Shown here one piece after another: positions 9,815-19,067 of a stretch of 64,000 nt of DNA; within the stretch, counting starts at the first letter, position 1; every line of letters starts with the position of its first letter. Source of the DNA: Candidatus Hodarchaeum mangrovi. Lineage in GTDB: Archaea > Asgardarchaeota > Heimdallarchaeia > Hodarchaeales > Hodarchaeaceae. The position numbers and the translations under genes are program-made. The notes under the pieces were generated by a model. The model was not told the origin of the DNA. It made no database searches and saw nothing but the letters and a program-made list of their open reading frames with translations. The stretch lies in the NCBI GenBank assembly GCA_016839515.1, contig JAEOUE010000254.1, positions 20,932 to 84,931 of the forward strand, in the 5' to 3' direction.

Positions 9815-10771
9815 ATGCAAGCATTTTACAATAGAATTGTGACATTTATTGTTTTAAACAGATTATTAATAGGTGTTCTCTTTGGAGTACCCTTTATGCT
9901 ATTTGGTTTTTTCACAGAATTAGCTATAATGGGATGGGAAGGGTCAGTATTAGCGGATTCTTGGATACGCTTATTATCAGCCCTTGGAGTATCCGTGTTT
10001 CTACTACCGTATATTTGGATGAGTAATGATTACTATGATGCACCCTTTGATCGACTTGATGAAAAAAAACGAGAACTTAATTATTTCTGTAAAACAAATA
10101 TCCAGAAAAAACCGATATTGGCTTTTTCATTACTTTTAACACCAATTATCATAAGTTTGGTTTTTAGTTTCATAAATGGAATTGAAAGTGTTTTTTTATG
10201 GGGTATTATTCTAATAGTAGGCCATTTTTACAATGCCCCTCCTATTAGATTTAAAGAGCGTCTCTTTTTTGATTTCTTCACCCATGGATTATATGCATCA
10301 GGACTATTTTTTCTCTTAGGAGGAGTTGTTTTAACCTCGATTTCCCAATTACTTCAGCAACCGATTTTTTTACTTTTATTCGTTTTTTCAATAATAGATG
10401 GATCTTGGATTCAATTTAGTGCACAGCTAAAGGATTATGAAATTGATAAAATTGGCAAACAAAAGACAACTAGCATTTTAATTGGTAAAAACTCAAGTCT
10501 CATTCTTCTACAAGGTTTAGTATGCAGTATGCTTCTCATACTACCATTATATTTGATTATCAATACTACTTTGAGAAAATTTTTTCCAGATTATCTAATC
10601 TTATTTGCGTTAATTATTTCAATTATTTCTATAATACTCTATATAAAACAGTTATACATGGTACGAGAAGATTTTATGAAGATACGCAAAATGTCTGGAT
10701 GGGTAAGAAGACATTTTGTGTATAGTTTTGGAATCATTGCTGTACTGTTCATTAATTGCCCTTTTGGGTGA
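9815..10771 (+). CDS. UbiA-family prenyltransferase
   Basis: A 318-residue integral membrane protein. Both aspartate-rich motifs of the family are present: NDYYDAPFD (residues 71-79) and KDYEIDKIGKQKTTS (about 206-220), which bind Mg-diphosphate of the prenyl donor. YNAPPIRFKER (about 139-149) is also typical. Archaeal members make geranylgeranylglyceryl phosphate ethers, menaquinone or haem O, or attach prenyl groups to other acceptors; the acceptor here is not evident from the neighbours. A GGAG lies about 13 nt before the start. The last 20 residues end abruptly within a hydrophobic segment, so the C terminus may be slightly shortened. Confidence 0.85.
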   Translation: MQAFYNRIVTFIVLNRLLIGVLFGVPFMLFGFFTELAIMGWEGSVLADSWIRLLSALGVSVFLLPYIWMSNDYYDAPFDRLDEKKRELNYFCKTNIQKKPILAFSLLLTPIIISLVFSFINGIESVFLWGIILIVGHFYNAPPIRFKERLFFDFFTHGLYASGLFFLLGGVVLTSISQLLQQPIFLLLFVFSIIDGSWIQFSAQLKDYEIDKIGKQKTTSILIGKNSSLILLQGLVCSMLLILPLYLIINTTLRKFFPDYLILFALIISIISIILYIKQLYMVREDFMKIRKMSGWVRRHFVYSFGIIAVLFINCPFG

Positions 10772-11045
10772 ATTGTCTTTATATTTTGTCAGGAATTCAT
10801 GATCCTGTTACTCTACCTCCAGAAACTCTAGATGAGAGTCAATAATCACCACATTTAATCCAGTGTACTCTTTAATAATGATCTCCTAAGATTGCAAGAT
10901 TTAACGTATTAATGAAATAATTTTACCACATAGAAAATCTAAATAAACATTCACAAACTTTAGGGTTAAATGAGTAATTTAAATTCATTTATTTCAACCA
11001 GAGTCTCAAGTTCGAGATTAAAGATGCAATCTGAAGGGTTTAAAT

Positions 11046-11954
11046 ATGGTAATTATCTATAAAACTTTTGAACCAGATCAAGGGCTCGAAGAAATTCAGG
11101 CTAGATTATACACCAAAGCAACTGGCATTAATGTTACTGGTGAGGAAATAAAAAAGAGAATTATAAAAGAGAGAATTAATCCCAATTTTCTTCGTTATGC
11201 ATTCTCAAAAGAAGGAGAACCTTTGGCGTATATTCAGGCTCGAAAGGAAAGAAGTCATATTTACGCGATTGGTTATCCTTGGGCGACTCCAAATTGTCCT
11301 TCAGATGTACAAGACAAGTTATTTGATGATCTGAGAAATTATCTCCTTGAAAAAAATCCAGATGAACTTAGATATTGGATTCATCACTCCTGGAAACACG
11401 TTGAATCGTTTTTTCTTAAAAAGGGCTTTAGAAAAGCTTTTAGTGGTTTTAGGTATGAGTTTGATGTTACAGAACTCTCTAAGCGGGATGTATCACTTCC
11501 TGGTTTTACCTCACGCCTTGCAACTATTCAAGATCTAGAATTATTGATCAAGCTTGCACGAGAAGATGAGGAATTGGGGAAGGTACCTGAATTAACTGAA
11601 GAAGCTTTAAAATCTTATTTCACTGATAAAGTCCTGAAAGATGGTCATTGTATAGTGATCTCTAATGAAAAAGGAGAAATTATTAATGCAAGTGCCCCAT
11701 TAAGAGATTTCCCTAATCCTGAACCTGATAATAAATATATGATTTTACGATTCACTGCAACGCGTCCTGGTTATCATGAGACATGGAAATTACTATTAGT
11801 TGAAATCGCTAAGGAGTGTATTAAAGCGGGGTGGATTAATCTTCCTTTAGGTGTTAATATTAGTGAAAAAAGTCTTCATGGACCAATTTTTGAAACTTTA
11901 AATCCACGAAAAATTCCTGGATATAATTTGTTTACCTTTACGGTTAAGAAATAA
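11046..11954 (+). CDS. GNAT-like acetyltransferase, probably two tandem GNAT folds
   Basis: About 302 residues. The N-terminal half (residues 40-145) has the beta-strand order and the FFLKKGFRKAFSGFRYEFDV end expected of a GNAT fold. The second half (about 155-300) starts with LATIQDLELLIKLARED and continues with a second GNAT-like core. I see no clean RxxGxG/A acetyl-CoA loop, so activity is uncertain. The start ATG has GGGT at a suitable distance. The 3' end overlaps the convergent DNA methyltransferase gene by 11 bases. Substrate unknown. Confidence 0.6.
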   Translation: MVIIYKTFEPDQGLEEIQARLYTKATGINVTGEEIKKRIIKERINPNFLRYAFSKEGEPLAYIQARKERSHIYAIGYPWATPNCPSDVQDKLFDDLRNYLLEKNPDELRYWIHHSWKHVESFFLKKGFRKAFSGFRYEFDVTELSKRDVSLPGFTSRLATIQDLELLIKLAREDEELGKVPELTEEALKSYFTDKVLKDGHCIVISNEKGEIINASAPLRDFPNPEPDNKYMILRFTATRPGYHETWKLLLVEIAKECIKAGWINLPLGVNISEKSLHGPIFETLNPRKIPGYNLFTFTVKK

Positions 11955-13062
11955 CCTGATGTCTTTTTTTACACTTTTGAAAAACTAGACAATAATGATG
12001 ATGAACGTTTGAAACATAGGAATAAGGATACCCCCATATACCCATAAATTTCTGATCCTGCAACCAAATAAATTCTTGTTTTAACTTGACATTAGGAAGC
12101 TCACGTAATTTTAGAGCAAATTCCCAAGCCAAAGGACACATTTTTCCATCTACTTGACGAATATTCTGAAGAATAACGACTATATAACCACAATCCTTTA
12201 TTATTTTACAAAAATTGATAAATAGAGAAATTAATTGACCTAAATATTGATTATACTGTGGAATATTCCCTAAGTCACGTGAATCAGTACCATAGGTCTC
12301 ATCATAGCCGTTTTCAACTCGTTGTTTAAGAGTTGATTTTACACCACCCCTCGATTCAGCTAAGATATTCCAATAAGGGGGTGATGTAAGTAATAAATCT
12401 GCTAAGGGAAATTCCTGTTCAAAAAAAATCTTCTTACAGTTATGTGAGTCATCATTTGCTAAATAATAAGTATTGGATCCATTTTCTATGTTTTCAATAC
12501 GCTTTTTAGCATAATTAGCATATTTACTATTTAATTCAATCCCCCAACAGTTTCGATTTAACTCCTTTGCAGCAGCAAGTGTACTTCCTATTCCCATAAA
12601 GGGATCGAATACCCATCCATCTTTTTTAGTAAAAAATTTGATGAAATGTTTTGCTAATTCAGGCGGAAAACTTGCGGGATGATCCTTGATCTCATATGGA
12701 AGATCTGAAGGTTTTCCATCAACAATCATCCAGCTTTTTGTGTGTCTTAACCATTCCTTTCCTGTTAGATCATTTAACTGATTTTTTTCAGAGTATTTTC
12801 CTTTGAATTCAATATTGTATTCCAGATTTCGTGTTATACGACCTAAAGTGCGAAAAATTCGGGCAGTTTCAATGAAATTCCCTTGAAGAAAATATTCTTC
12901 AGCAGTTTTTAGTAATTTTTTAATATCAAACTGAGTCTTTTTAATCAGTTCAGACGAATTAGTCCTATTTGGAGAAATTTTGATTATTTTCTCCAAAACT
13001 GTAGCATTTAATGTCCAAGAACTTTCTTTAGGAGTAGTTCCTTCTTCTTTAGAATTTTTCAT
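11944..13062 (-). CDS. DNA (N4-cytosine/N6-adenine) methyltransferase, solitary
   Basis: A 372-residue SAM-dependent DNA amino-methyltransferase. Motif X/I is HPASFPPELAKHF followed by DPFMGIGST (residues 153-161) and the acidic GIEL strand. The catalytic motif IV is TSPPYW (226-231), the form typical of N4-cytosine and some N6-adenine enzymes. Motif I precedes motif IV, unlike the usual beta-class order. An extra 110-residue N-terminal region is helical and of unknown role. No restriction endonuclease or specificity subunit is nearby, so it is either an orphan methylase or part of a system not in the window. No SD precedes ATG 13062, which suggests a leaderless or very short-leader transcript. 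Confidence 0.85.
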   Translation of the reverse strand: MKNSKEEGTTPKESSWTLNATVLEKIIKISPNRTNSSELIKKTQFDIKKLLKTAEEYFLQGNFIETARIFRTLGRITRNLEYNIEFKGKYSEKNQLNDLTGKEWLRHTKSWMIVDGKPSDLPYEIKDHPASFPPELAKHFIKFFTKKDGWVFDPFMGIGSTLAAAKELNRNCWGIELNSKYANYAKKRIENIENGSNTYYLANDDSHNCKKIFFEQEFPLADLLLTSPPYWNILAESRGGVKSTLKQRVENGYDETYGTDSRDLGNIPQYNQYLGQLISLFINFCKIIKDCGYIVVILQNIRQVDGKMCPLAWEFALKLRELPNVKLKQEFIWLQDQKFMGIWGYPYSYVSNVHHHYCLVFQKCKKRHQVIS

Positions 13063-13194
13063 TATGATTTTAATCTTTGCATAATGATTCTTATAACTCT
13101 CATGATCACTATTGAAAAATGAGAAATAATAACTTTACTTAAAAGAATATAGTGTTTTAAGAGGAGAAAGGTTTCCTAAAGTTTTTGGATAGAA

Positions 13195-13680
13195 TTATTT
13201 GTTTTTTATTAACAAATTATTATTCTCTGACAAGATTCCTTTATCAATCAAATGATTAATTGCTTCTTCTAATTTAAGATTGTCTGGAGGAGAATTTCCA
13301 TTAGAAATTGCTTTTATTGTAGCATTCATTACAATTGCTGCTTTATTCTCGAATTTACCTTGAAAAGCACCTAGAACCATCGATTCATATTCATCAAAAT
13401 CACCTATAGGTTTTATTATTTCAACTTCTTTTTCTTCATCATCCGAATCAACATTTATTTTTGTTTTATTCTTTAAGATTAATAAGTCCCCTTTCGATTC
13501 AATTGTGCCTTCTGATATTAACTCGTCAATTACCTCATTAATCTTATCTTTTGAAGGGAGTTTTTCCCCTCTTTGTGCTTTCTCTACCACAAATTGCATA
13601 ATAAATGCTTGACGTTTTTCCATTTTGCTAGGAAAAGTATTTAATAATTGTTCCTTTAATTTTTTAGTCAATTTGCACAC
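13195..13680 (-). CDS. Small protein with two winged-helix-like repeats, coupled to GTPase gene
   Basis: A 161-residue acidic/lysine-rich protein. It contains two similar helical units, residues 1-70 and 95-160, separated by an acidic linker (VDSDDEEKEVEII). Each unit ends in a short hairpin (IDELISEGTIESKGDLLIL; INHLIDKGILSENNNLLI), the pattern of winged-helix domains. The start GTG 13680 directly follows the stop TAG of the upstream GTPase gene, so the two are translationally coupled. It may be a partner or effector of that GTPase; this is inferred from position only. No named family recognised. Confidence 0.6.
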   Translation of the reverse strand: MCKLTKKLKEQLLNTFPSKMEKRQAFIMQFVVEKAQRGEKLPSKDKINEVIDELISEGTIESKGDLLILKNKTKINVDSDDEEKEVEIIKPIGDFDEYESMVLGAFQGKFENKAAIVMNATIKAISNGNSPPDNLKLEEAINHLIDKGILSENNNLLIKNK

Positions 13681-14241
13681 CTATTCTATATTCAGCTGAC
13701 TTCGTTTCATCCTAGCCTTTAAAATCGTCTGAGACAATATTTCAATTGCTTCATGAACATTAGTTCCCATTCGAGCTGAAGTAGGAAGATATGGAATTTC
13801 AAATGGAATATTCGGATTACTATCAAGAAACTCTTGTAATAATTCTTTATTGTATACTGCTGGTAAATCACATTTATTTCCTAATACGATAAATGGTACT
13901 TCAGGTCCTGCATTGGTATGAAGTTCTTCACGCCATAATTTTAAGTTCTCCATAGATAGGGGTCTGGTAACATCAAAAACCATAATACAGGCTCTTGAAC
14001 CCTTGTAGAAAGGCCCCCGAACTAAATCAAATCGTCGTTGTCCAGCTAAATCCCAGAATTGGTATCGAAAAAGCTGGCCACTTGCACTTGTATATGGATA
14101 TGTAGCAATATTTGCTCCAATGGTCAACAAATAAGTGGAATGAAACTCTCGTCCTAGTAAATATTCAATAATACTGGTCTTTCCTACAGCTCCATCTCCA
14201 ATTATTGTTATCTTGTAGTATTGACCAATATGAGGTTCCAT
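13681..14241 (-). CDS. Ras/Rab-like small GTPase
   Basis: A 186-residue GTPase of the Ras superfamily. All G motifs are visible: P-loop GDGAVGKT (15-22), switch I threonine T40 in YLLTIGA, G3 WDLAGQ (63-68) with the catalytic-position Gln, G4 NKCD (122-125) and G5 TSA (154-156). The WDLAGQ sequence and overall length match the Rab/Arf-like GTPases that are expanded in Asgard archaea. There is no C-terminal cysteine, so no prenylation signal of the eukaryotic kind. The gene is followed with no gap by a winged-helix-like protein gene. Cellular role unknown; membrane or cytoskeletal regulation is a family-based guess. Confidence 0.93.
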   Translation of the reverse strand: MEPHIGQYYKITIIGDGAVGKTSIIEYLLGREFHSTYLLTIGANIATYPYTSASGQLFRYQFWDLAGQRRFDLVRGPFYKGSRACIMVFDVTRPLSMENLKLWREELHTNAGPEVPFIVLGNKCDLPAVYNKELLQEFLDSNPNIPFEIPYLPTSARMGTNVHEAIEILSQTILKARMKRSQLNIE

Positions 14242-14493
14242 TGTTATGCTTCACAACAACCTATTAGTTCCAATTATTTGAGAGCTCTAGAAGAAAACCA
14301 ATCCTCATTTCTTATATTCATTTGCAATTAAATTTCAAAACTAAATCTATTTCAAATAACCCAAAGCGGTAATTTCCTAGATTTTCTCTTCTTTTGTGAA
14401 AAAAACGTTTTAACGCTATTCAATCCTCTACAAGGAATTGTGAATGCTTCAAATTAATGATTACGGAATAGAATATATTCATTTAACACTAAT

Positions 14494-14730
14494 TTATCCT
14501 TCTTCATAATCTGGGGTTTCAAGCTTATAAAAAACACCTGTTCCTTTCAATGTTTCGTGAATTTTAATTGATAATTCCAAGATATCATGAACAGTAATAT
14601 CTCTTCCCCAATCATATTCTAAATCATATTTACCTGTTATAGGTTTGAATCCTAGTCCAGTTAATCGTTGCATTACTAATAAAGGATTTTCTCCACTTGA
14701 TGAATGAAAAAGGATTAGAAAAGTTTTCAT
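14494..14730 (-). CDS. Small conserved-looking protein
   Basis: A 78-residue protein that I do not recognise. It opens with a beta-strand (MKTFLILFHSSSG), has a helix (NPLLVMQRLTGLG), two short strands, a second helix (VHDILELSIKIHETLKG) and a final strand (VFYKLETPD), a plausible small ferredoxin-like alpha/beta sandwich. Codon use fits the neighbours. It stands between the GTPase pair and another unknown gene on the same strand. No motif suggests an enzyme. Confidence 0.5.
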   Translation of the reverse strand: MKTFLILFHSSSGENPLLVMQRLTGLGFKPITGKYDLEYDWGRDITVHDILELSIKIHETLKGTGVFYKLETPDYEEG

Positions 14731-14807
14731 AATTATCTATTTCTGAGTGATGATCTTAAAAAATATTCTATTTTAATTTAGATAAAAAATCAAATTTCTA
14801 TAAAATG

Positions 14808-15284
14808 CTAGGGTGTTGAAAATTCACATGAATAAAAGCTAAAAGGTCTTGGATAAGGAAAAACAGGACGAATAAGTATCTTAAATGATCTAGGAGTGTC
14901 TTTTAATATGAAATCAACTTTTGATTTTTCTCTACCTTTTAATTCAATCGTTTGCAAGTATTTTTCATCATGAAATACTTGAATTGAATTCTGAGTTTCT
15001 TCTGCTTTTATAGATAGACTGATTTTAAGTAATTCATACTGTAAATTGCCAGAAACTTTGATTTCAATGTATGAATAGTTCCAATAATCCTTCTCAAGAA
15101 GGTTTGAATTTTCATAATTTAATCTACCCATAAGGACTACTTTATTCTCATTCCATTGATCAGTTATTGAATACTCCTGACCATAGGAATACCCTCCATA
15201 TGTAATTAACATTGCTGTAAACATATTTCCCATTATACAAGGAAATTGGGGAGAAATTGTTAATCTTGGTTCATCATTTAGCAT
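14808..15284 (-). CDS. Hypothetical beta-rich protein
   Basis: About 158 residues with many alternating-pattern beta-strands (YIEIKVSGN, LKISLSIKAEE, KSKVDFILKD, FKILIRPVFPYP), resembling a beta-sandwich. There is no signal peptide and no recognisable motif. ATG 15284 is chosen over TTG 15293. It is the first gene of a minus-strand run that ends at the winged-helix gene, although gaps of 77 and 250 bases argue against one operon. Function unknown. Confidence 0.45.
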   Translation of the reverse strand: MLNDEPRLTISPQFPCIMGNMFTAMLITYGGYSYGQEYSITDQWNENKVVLMGRLNYENSNLLEKDYWNYSYIEIKVSGNLQYELLKISLSIKAEETQNSIQVFHDEKYLQTIELKGREKSKVDFILKDTPRSFKILIRPVFPYPRPFSFYSCEFSTP

Positions 15285-15392
15285 AACAATCAAAAAAAGG
15301 AAAGATAAAGTTAAATTTATTTTCTTTTTTCGTAAGTAATCCCTTTTGTAAACAACTTATTTTAGTCAGATTGATAAATAATAATTAAATCT

Positions 15393-15397
15393 GGTGG
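15393..15397 (+). promoter_or_regulatory. Ribosome binding site for a CTG start
   Basis: GGTGG lies 7 bases before CTG 15405, the only good initiation signal in the open frame upstream of the first GTG at 15717. The same sequence and spacing recur at 60746 before an ACG codon. Confidence 0.5.
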
Positions 15398-15404
15398 ACA
15401 AGAG

Positions 15405-17213
15405 CTGATAGAGAGTCATCATATAGATAAAACGTTTCTTCATCCACGTTATTACCGGAATTTTCTGACATGGATACTTGGACATTTATTATCTCATAAA
15501 CAGTTATTTATTTTAGGATATTTTCTGCTTTTTATAGGAACAAGCTTAGGGATCATCATTCCATTAATACTACGCTATTATTTTGATGAAGCAATCTATT
15601 CAGGAAGAATAAATGTTATTTTACTTGTTTGTTTTGTCTTTCTTGGCATTTATCTTTTCAATTTCGTATCTCAAGCCTTTGGTGCTTACATCAATGCACG
15701 TTTCAGTGAAAAGGTAGTGAGGGACGTTCAGGTTGAATTTTTTCAGTCAATTCATTCGAAATCCATGGCTTTTCATGACTCTGCTCGGATTGGAGAACTC
15801 CTTGCTATGGCAACATCAGACTCACGTCAATTATCTTGGATGTTGATTAGTATTCTAATGTTTGCTTTGGCGATCTTTACAACCTTCGCTAGTCTATTAG
15901 CAATGTTCACATTAAATATTCAGCTTTTTTTCATCTTTCTAGGCTTTATTCCATTTATTCTCTTTAGTATGTTCACTTATGGCAAATCATTAGGCCCTGT
16001 GTCAATTAAAAGGCAAGAACTATTTGCAAAATGGCAAGCAACACTCCAAGAAAATCTAGCAGGTATTAGGGTTTTACGTACCTTATCAAATCGAAATCAA
16101 GAATTCAAAAAATATGATGAGGATTTAAAAGCTGTACGAGAAGTTTTAACTGAACGAGGGATAAAATCAGCTCGTTATTATCCAATTTTGATTTTATATA
16201 TCGCTTTAGGGATCGACTTTATTATCGGGGGTTATTTAGTCTTTTTAGGAGAAATTACACCAGGAACTTTAATTGCATTCAATAGTTTGATCCTTCTCCT
16301 TCAAGGTCCTAGTGAATTTATCCGATTTACTGTATTTCTAGGGTCAATGGGATTTGCAGGTGGAAACCGTGTATTTTCAGTTATTTCTAAACAGCAACAA
16401 TTAGTTGATGGTAAAATAGACTTGGAAAAAGTTCATGGTGATATTGAATTCAAAAATGTTACTTTTCGGTATAATCCAGAAGGCCCTGATGTTTTAAAAA
16501 ACATCAATTTAAAAATTCAATCTGGTCAGATGGTAGCTATCATTGGACATACTGGGTGTGGAAAAACTACCCTCTCAAAACTTGTTCAAAGGCTTTATGA
16601 CCCTGTTGAAGGAGATATCTTGGTTGATGGTAAAAATATTAAGAATTTTCCTATTGATCAATATCGAAGACAAATTGGTGTCATTGAGCAGGATATTTTT
16701 CTTTTTTCAGCTTCAATTCGAGAAAATATCCTTTATGGATGTGGAAAACTCCATCCTGAATTAGAGAAGAGAATGATTGAAGTAGCTAAATTAGCACAGA
16801 TTCATGACTTTATTTCTACCTTACCAAATCAATATAATACTGTTATAGGAGAGCGAGGGGTCACATTATCGGGAGGACAAAGACAAAGATTAGCTCTTGC
16901 TCGAGCTTTTATGATAGATCCTCCTATTTTAATTTTAGATGATTCAACTAGCGCAGTTGATTCAAAAACGGAAGTTAAAATTCAAAACGCAATAAATAAT
17001 CTTTTATATGCTCGGACAACCTTGATTGTAACCCATAGACTCTCTACAATAAGAAAAGCTGATTTAGTAGTTTTAATGAAAGGAGGAGAAATTGAAGATA
17101 TAGGTACTCATGACGAATTATACCTACGGAATGAAGAATATGCAAGTATTTTCAAGCAGTTTGAAGATCTTCCAGCTATTCCAACAGAACTATTAGTAGA
17201 GGAGGAGATTTAA
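15405..17213 (+). CDS. Heterodimeric ABC exporter, degenerate-site subunit
   Basis: Frame continuity shows that this gene starts well upstream of its first ATG/GTG/TTG (GTG 15717). The 104 codons before that encode the two missing first membrane helices. No standard start exists after the in-frame TAA near 15375, but GGTGG lies 7 nt before CTG 15405, giving a normal-length 602-residue ABC exporter. The membrane domain fills residues 1-330. The ATPase domain has Walker A GHTGCGKTT (381-389) and signature LSGGQ (488-492). Its Walker B is ILILDD, with Asp 513 where the catalytic Glu is expected. That change marks the degenerate-site subunit of asymmetric exporters such as TM287/288. The partner follows immediately. 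Substrate unknown. Confidence 0.88.
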   Translation: MIESHHIDKTFLHPRYYRNFLTWILGHLLSHKQLFILGYFLLFIGTSLGIIIPLILRYYFDEAIYSGRINVILLVCFVFLGIYLFNFVSQAFGAYINARFSEKVVRDVQVEFFQSIHSKSMAFHDSARIGELLAMATSDSRQLSWMLISILMFALAIFTTFASLLAMFTLNIQLFFIFLGFIPFILFSMFTYGKSLGPVSIKRQELFAKWQATLQENLAGIRVLRTLSNRNQEFKKYDEDLKAVREVLTERGIKSARYYPILILYIALGIDFIIGGYLVFLGEITPGTLIAFNSLILLLQGPSEFIRFTVFLGSMGFAGGNRVFSVISKQQQLVDGKIDLEKVHGDIEFKNVTFRYNPEGPDVLKNINLKIQSGQMVAIIGHTGCGKTTLSKLVQRLYDPVEGDILVDGKNIKNFPIDQYRRQIGVIEQDIFLFSASIRENILYGCGKLHPELEKRMIEVAKLAQIHDFISTLPNQYNTVIGERGVTLSGGQRQRLALARAFMIDPPILILDDSTSAVDSKTEVKIQNAINNLLYARTTLIVTHRLSTIRKADLVVLMKGGEIEDIGTHDELYLRNEEYASIFKQFEDLPAIPTELLVEEEI

Positions 17214-19064
17214 TTGGCTTGGCACATAATGGGAGCATTACGCTCAGAGAAATATGACAAAAAATATTCAGAAAAGGAAATATCAAAACGGCTAGCTCCA
17301 TACATGCTAAAATATAAGAAATTATTGGCATTAATTACTATTTTTTCCCTTTTAGGAGCTCTAACATCTATTATAGCTCCTCTAGTTATGGGAATAGGAT
17401 TTGATGAACTATTCAAAGGAGTGGAGAGTCAGTCTCTTGATTTAATCATTCTTATTTCCATTACATACTTCTTACTCCTTACTTTCGAATGGATTTTCAA
17501 TTACTTCTCTCAAATAAATAGTTCAATTCTTCAGGCAAATGTTACATATGATCTTCGTCGCAAATTATTTGAACGTATTAATCAACATGAATTAGCTTTT
17601 TTTGATGCAAATAAAACAGGAAAAATAATGTCTCGAGTCAGTGGAGATACATTTCAGCTCGGGGGAGTCTTAACTTCTATTATGGATCTTGGCTCAGTCA
17701 TTCTACGAGCAGGGTTAATTCTCACAACAATGTTTTTTCTAGATTGGCAATTAACACTATTTTCGTTATTGATCTTTCCTTTTCTTTTTCTGATTGTTTT
17801 TGTATTTCGTAGAGTATTCAGACAATATTCTTTACTCCAGATGCGAGCTGAAGCGACATTAAATGCCTTTGTTGAGGAACAGATAAGTGGAATTCAGATT
17901 ACTAAATCCTTTGGTCAAGAACAAAACGTTTTACAAAGTTTTGAAGAACTTCAGAACACCAAAGTTAAGGTAAATATTAAACAAGCGACTCTTTTCAGAG
18001 CTGTTGGACCTTTATTTGATTTAATTGCTGCAATAGGATTAACACTTATATTATTTGGAGGAGGTATTACAATAACCCAAACTCCTTCTTTGTTAACTCC
18101 AGGTCTTCTTTATTTATTTATCACATATCTTCGACAACTTTTTCAACCTTTGATTGCACTATCTACTTTTTATGCTTCTTTACAAGGAGGATTTGCTTCT
18201 GGAGAAAGGATCTTTTCATTAATGGATGTACCAGTTGAATTAAATGAAGGTCATCTAATATGTCCTCCTTTAAACGGTGAAATAGAGTTTAAAGACATTA
18301 ATTTTGGATATAATTTAACCACTTCAGTTCTAAAAGACTTTAATCTTCACATACCATCAGGTCAAACATTAGCGATTGTAGGCGAAACAGGAGCTGGGAA
18401 AAGTACTATAACATCTTTGTTAGCCCGGTTTTATGAATACAATTCTGGGGAAATTATTTTAAATGGAAATCTTTGTCTTAAAGATTTAGATGCAGATTCA
18501 TTAAGAAATCAATTAGGCTATGTACTTCAAGAACCATTCCTGTTTTCTGGAACCATTAGAGATAATTTACTCCTTGGATCTCCATCAGCTACTGAAAATG
18601 ATCTACAATGGGCCATTAAAACCGTCAATGCTGACTCTTTCATCAGTATGCTCCCCAAAGGATTAGATACACCGATAAAAGAACGAGGACGAGGACTATC
18701 TCAAGGACAAAAGCAGTTACTCTCTTTAGCACGAATATTACTCAAAGATCCTAAGATATTATTGTTAGATGAAGCAACAGCGTCAGTAGATGCATATACT
18801 GAACATATGATTCAAAAAGCATTGGAGATTGTATTCAAAGATAGAACAACAATTGTGATTGCGCATCGATTATCAACTATCTTAAAAGCAGATCGAATTA
18901 TAGTCCTAGATAAGGGCCAGATTATTGATTCTGGTACTCACCAAGAGCTAATCAATAAGCCAGGAGCATACCGAGATCTATATTATACCTATTATGCTCA
19001 CCAAGGTGCTCTTGAGGAATTAAAATTAAAACAGAAAGAAATACACATACTAGTGGAGGATTAA
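17214..19064 (+). CDS. Heterodimeric ABC exporter, catalytic-site subunit
   Basis: A 616-residue ABC exporter with a six-helix membrane domain (to about 340) and a C-terminal ATPase. Walker A is GETGAGKST, Walker B ILLLDEATASVD with the catalytic Glu, and the signature is LSQGQ instead of LSGGQ. The degenerate signature complements the degenerate Walker B of the preceding gene, as expected when the two form one heterodimer with a single competent site. The start is TTG 17214, directly after the upstream stop, with GGAGGAG 6-7 nt before it. These exporters move lipids, peptides or drugs; the substrate is not indicated here. Confidence 0.92.
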   Translation: MAWHIMGALRSEKYDKKYSEKEISKRLAPYMLKYKKLLALITIFSLLGALTSIIAPLVMGIGFDELFKGVESQSLDLIILISITYFLLLTFEWIFNYFSQINSSILQANVTYDLRRKLFERINQHELAFFDANKTGKIMSRVSGDTFQLGGVLTSIMDLGSVILRAGLILTTMFFLDWQLTLFSLLIFPFLFLIVFVFRRVFRQYSLLQMRAEATLNAFVEEQISGIQITKSFGQEQNVLQSFEELQNTKVKVNIKQATLFRAVGPLFDLIAAIGLTLILFGGGITITQTPSLLTPGLLYLFITYLRQLFQPLIALSTFYASLQGGFASGERIFSLMDVPVELNEGHLICPPLNGEIEFKDINFGYNLTTSVLKDFNLHIPSGQTLAIVGETGAGKSTITSLLARFYEYNSGEIILNGNLCLKDLDADSLRNQLGYVLQEPFLFSGTIRDNLLLGSPSATENDLQWAIKTVNADSFISMLPKGLDTPIKERGRGLSQGQKQLLSLARILLKDPKILLLDEATASVDAYTEHMIQKALEIVFKDRTTIVIAHRLSTILKADRIIVLDKGQIIDSGTHQELINKPGAYRDLYYTYYAHQGALEELKLKQKEIHILVED

Positions 19065-19067
19065 TTT

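Noticed and set aside
10772..10845. Possible frameshifted C terminus of the UbiA-like protein
   Set aside because: A shifted frame continues with hydrophobic residues for a short way, but all motifs lie inside the intact frame and the evidence is too thin.
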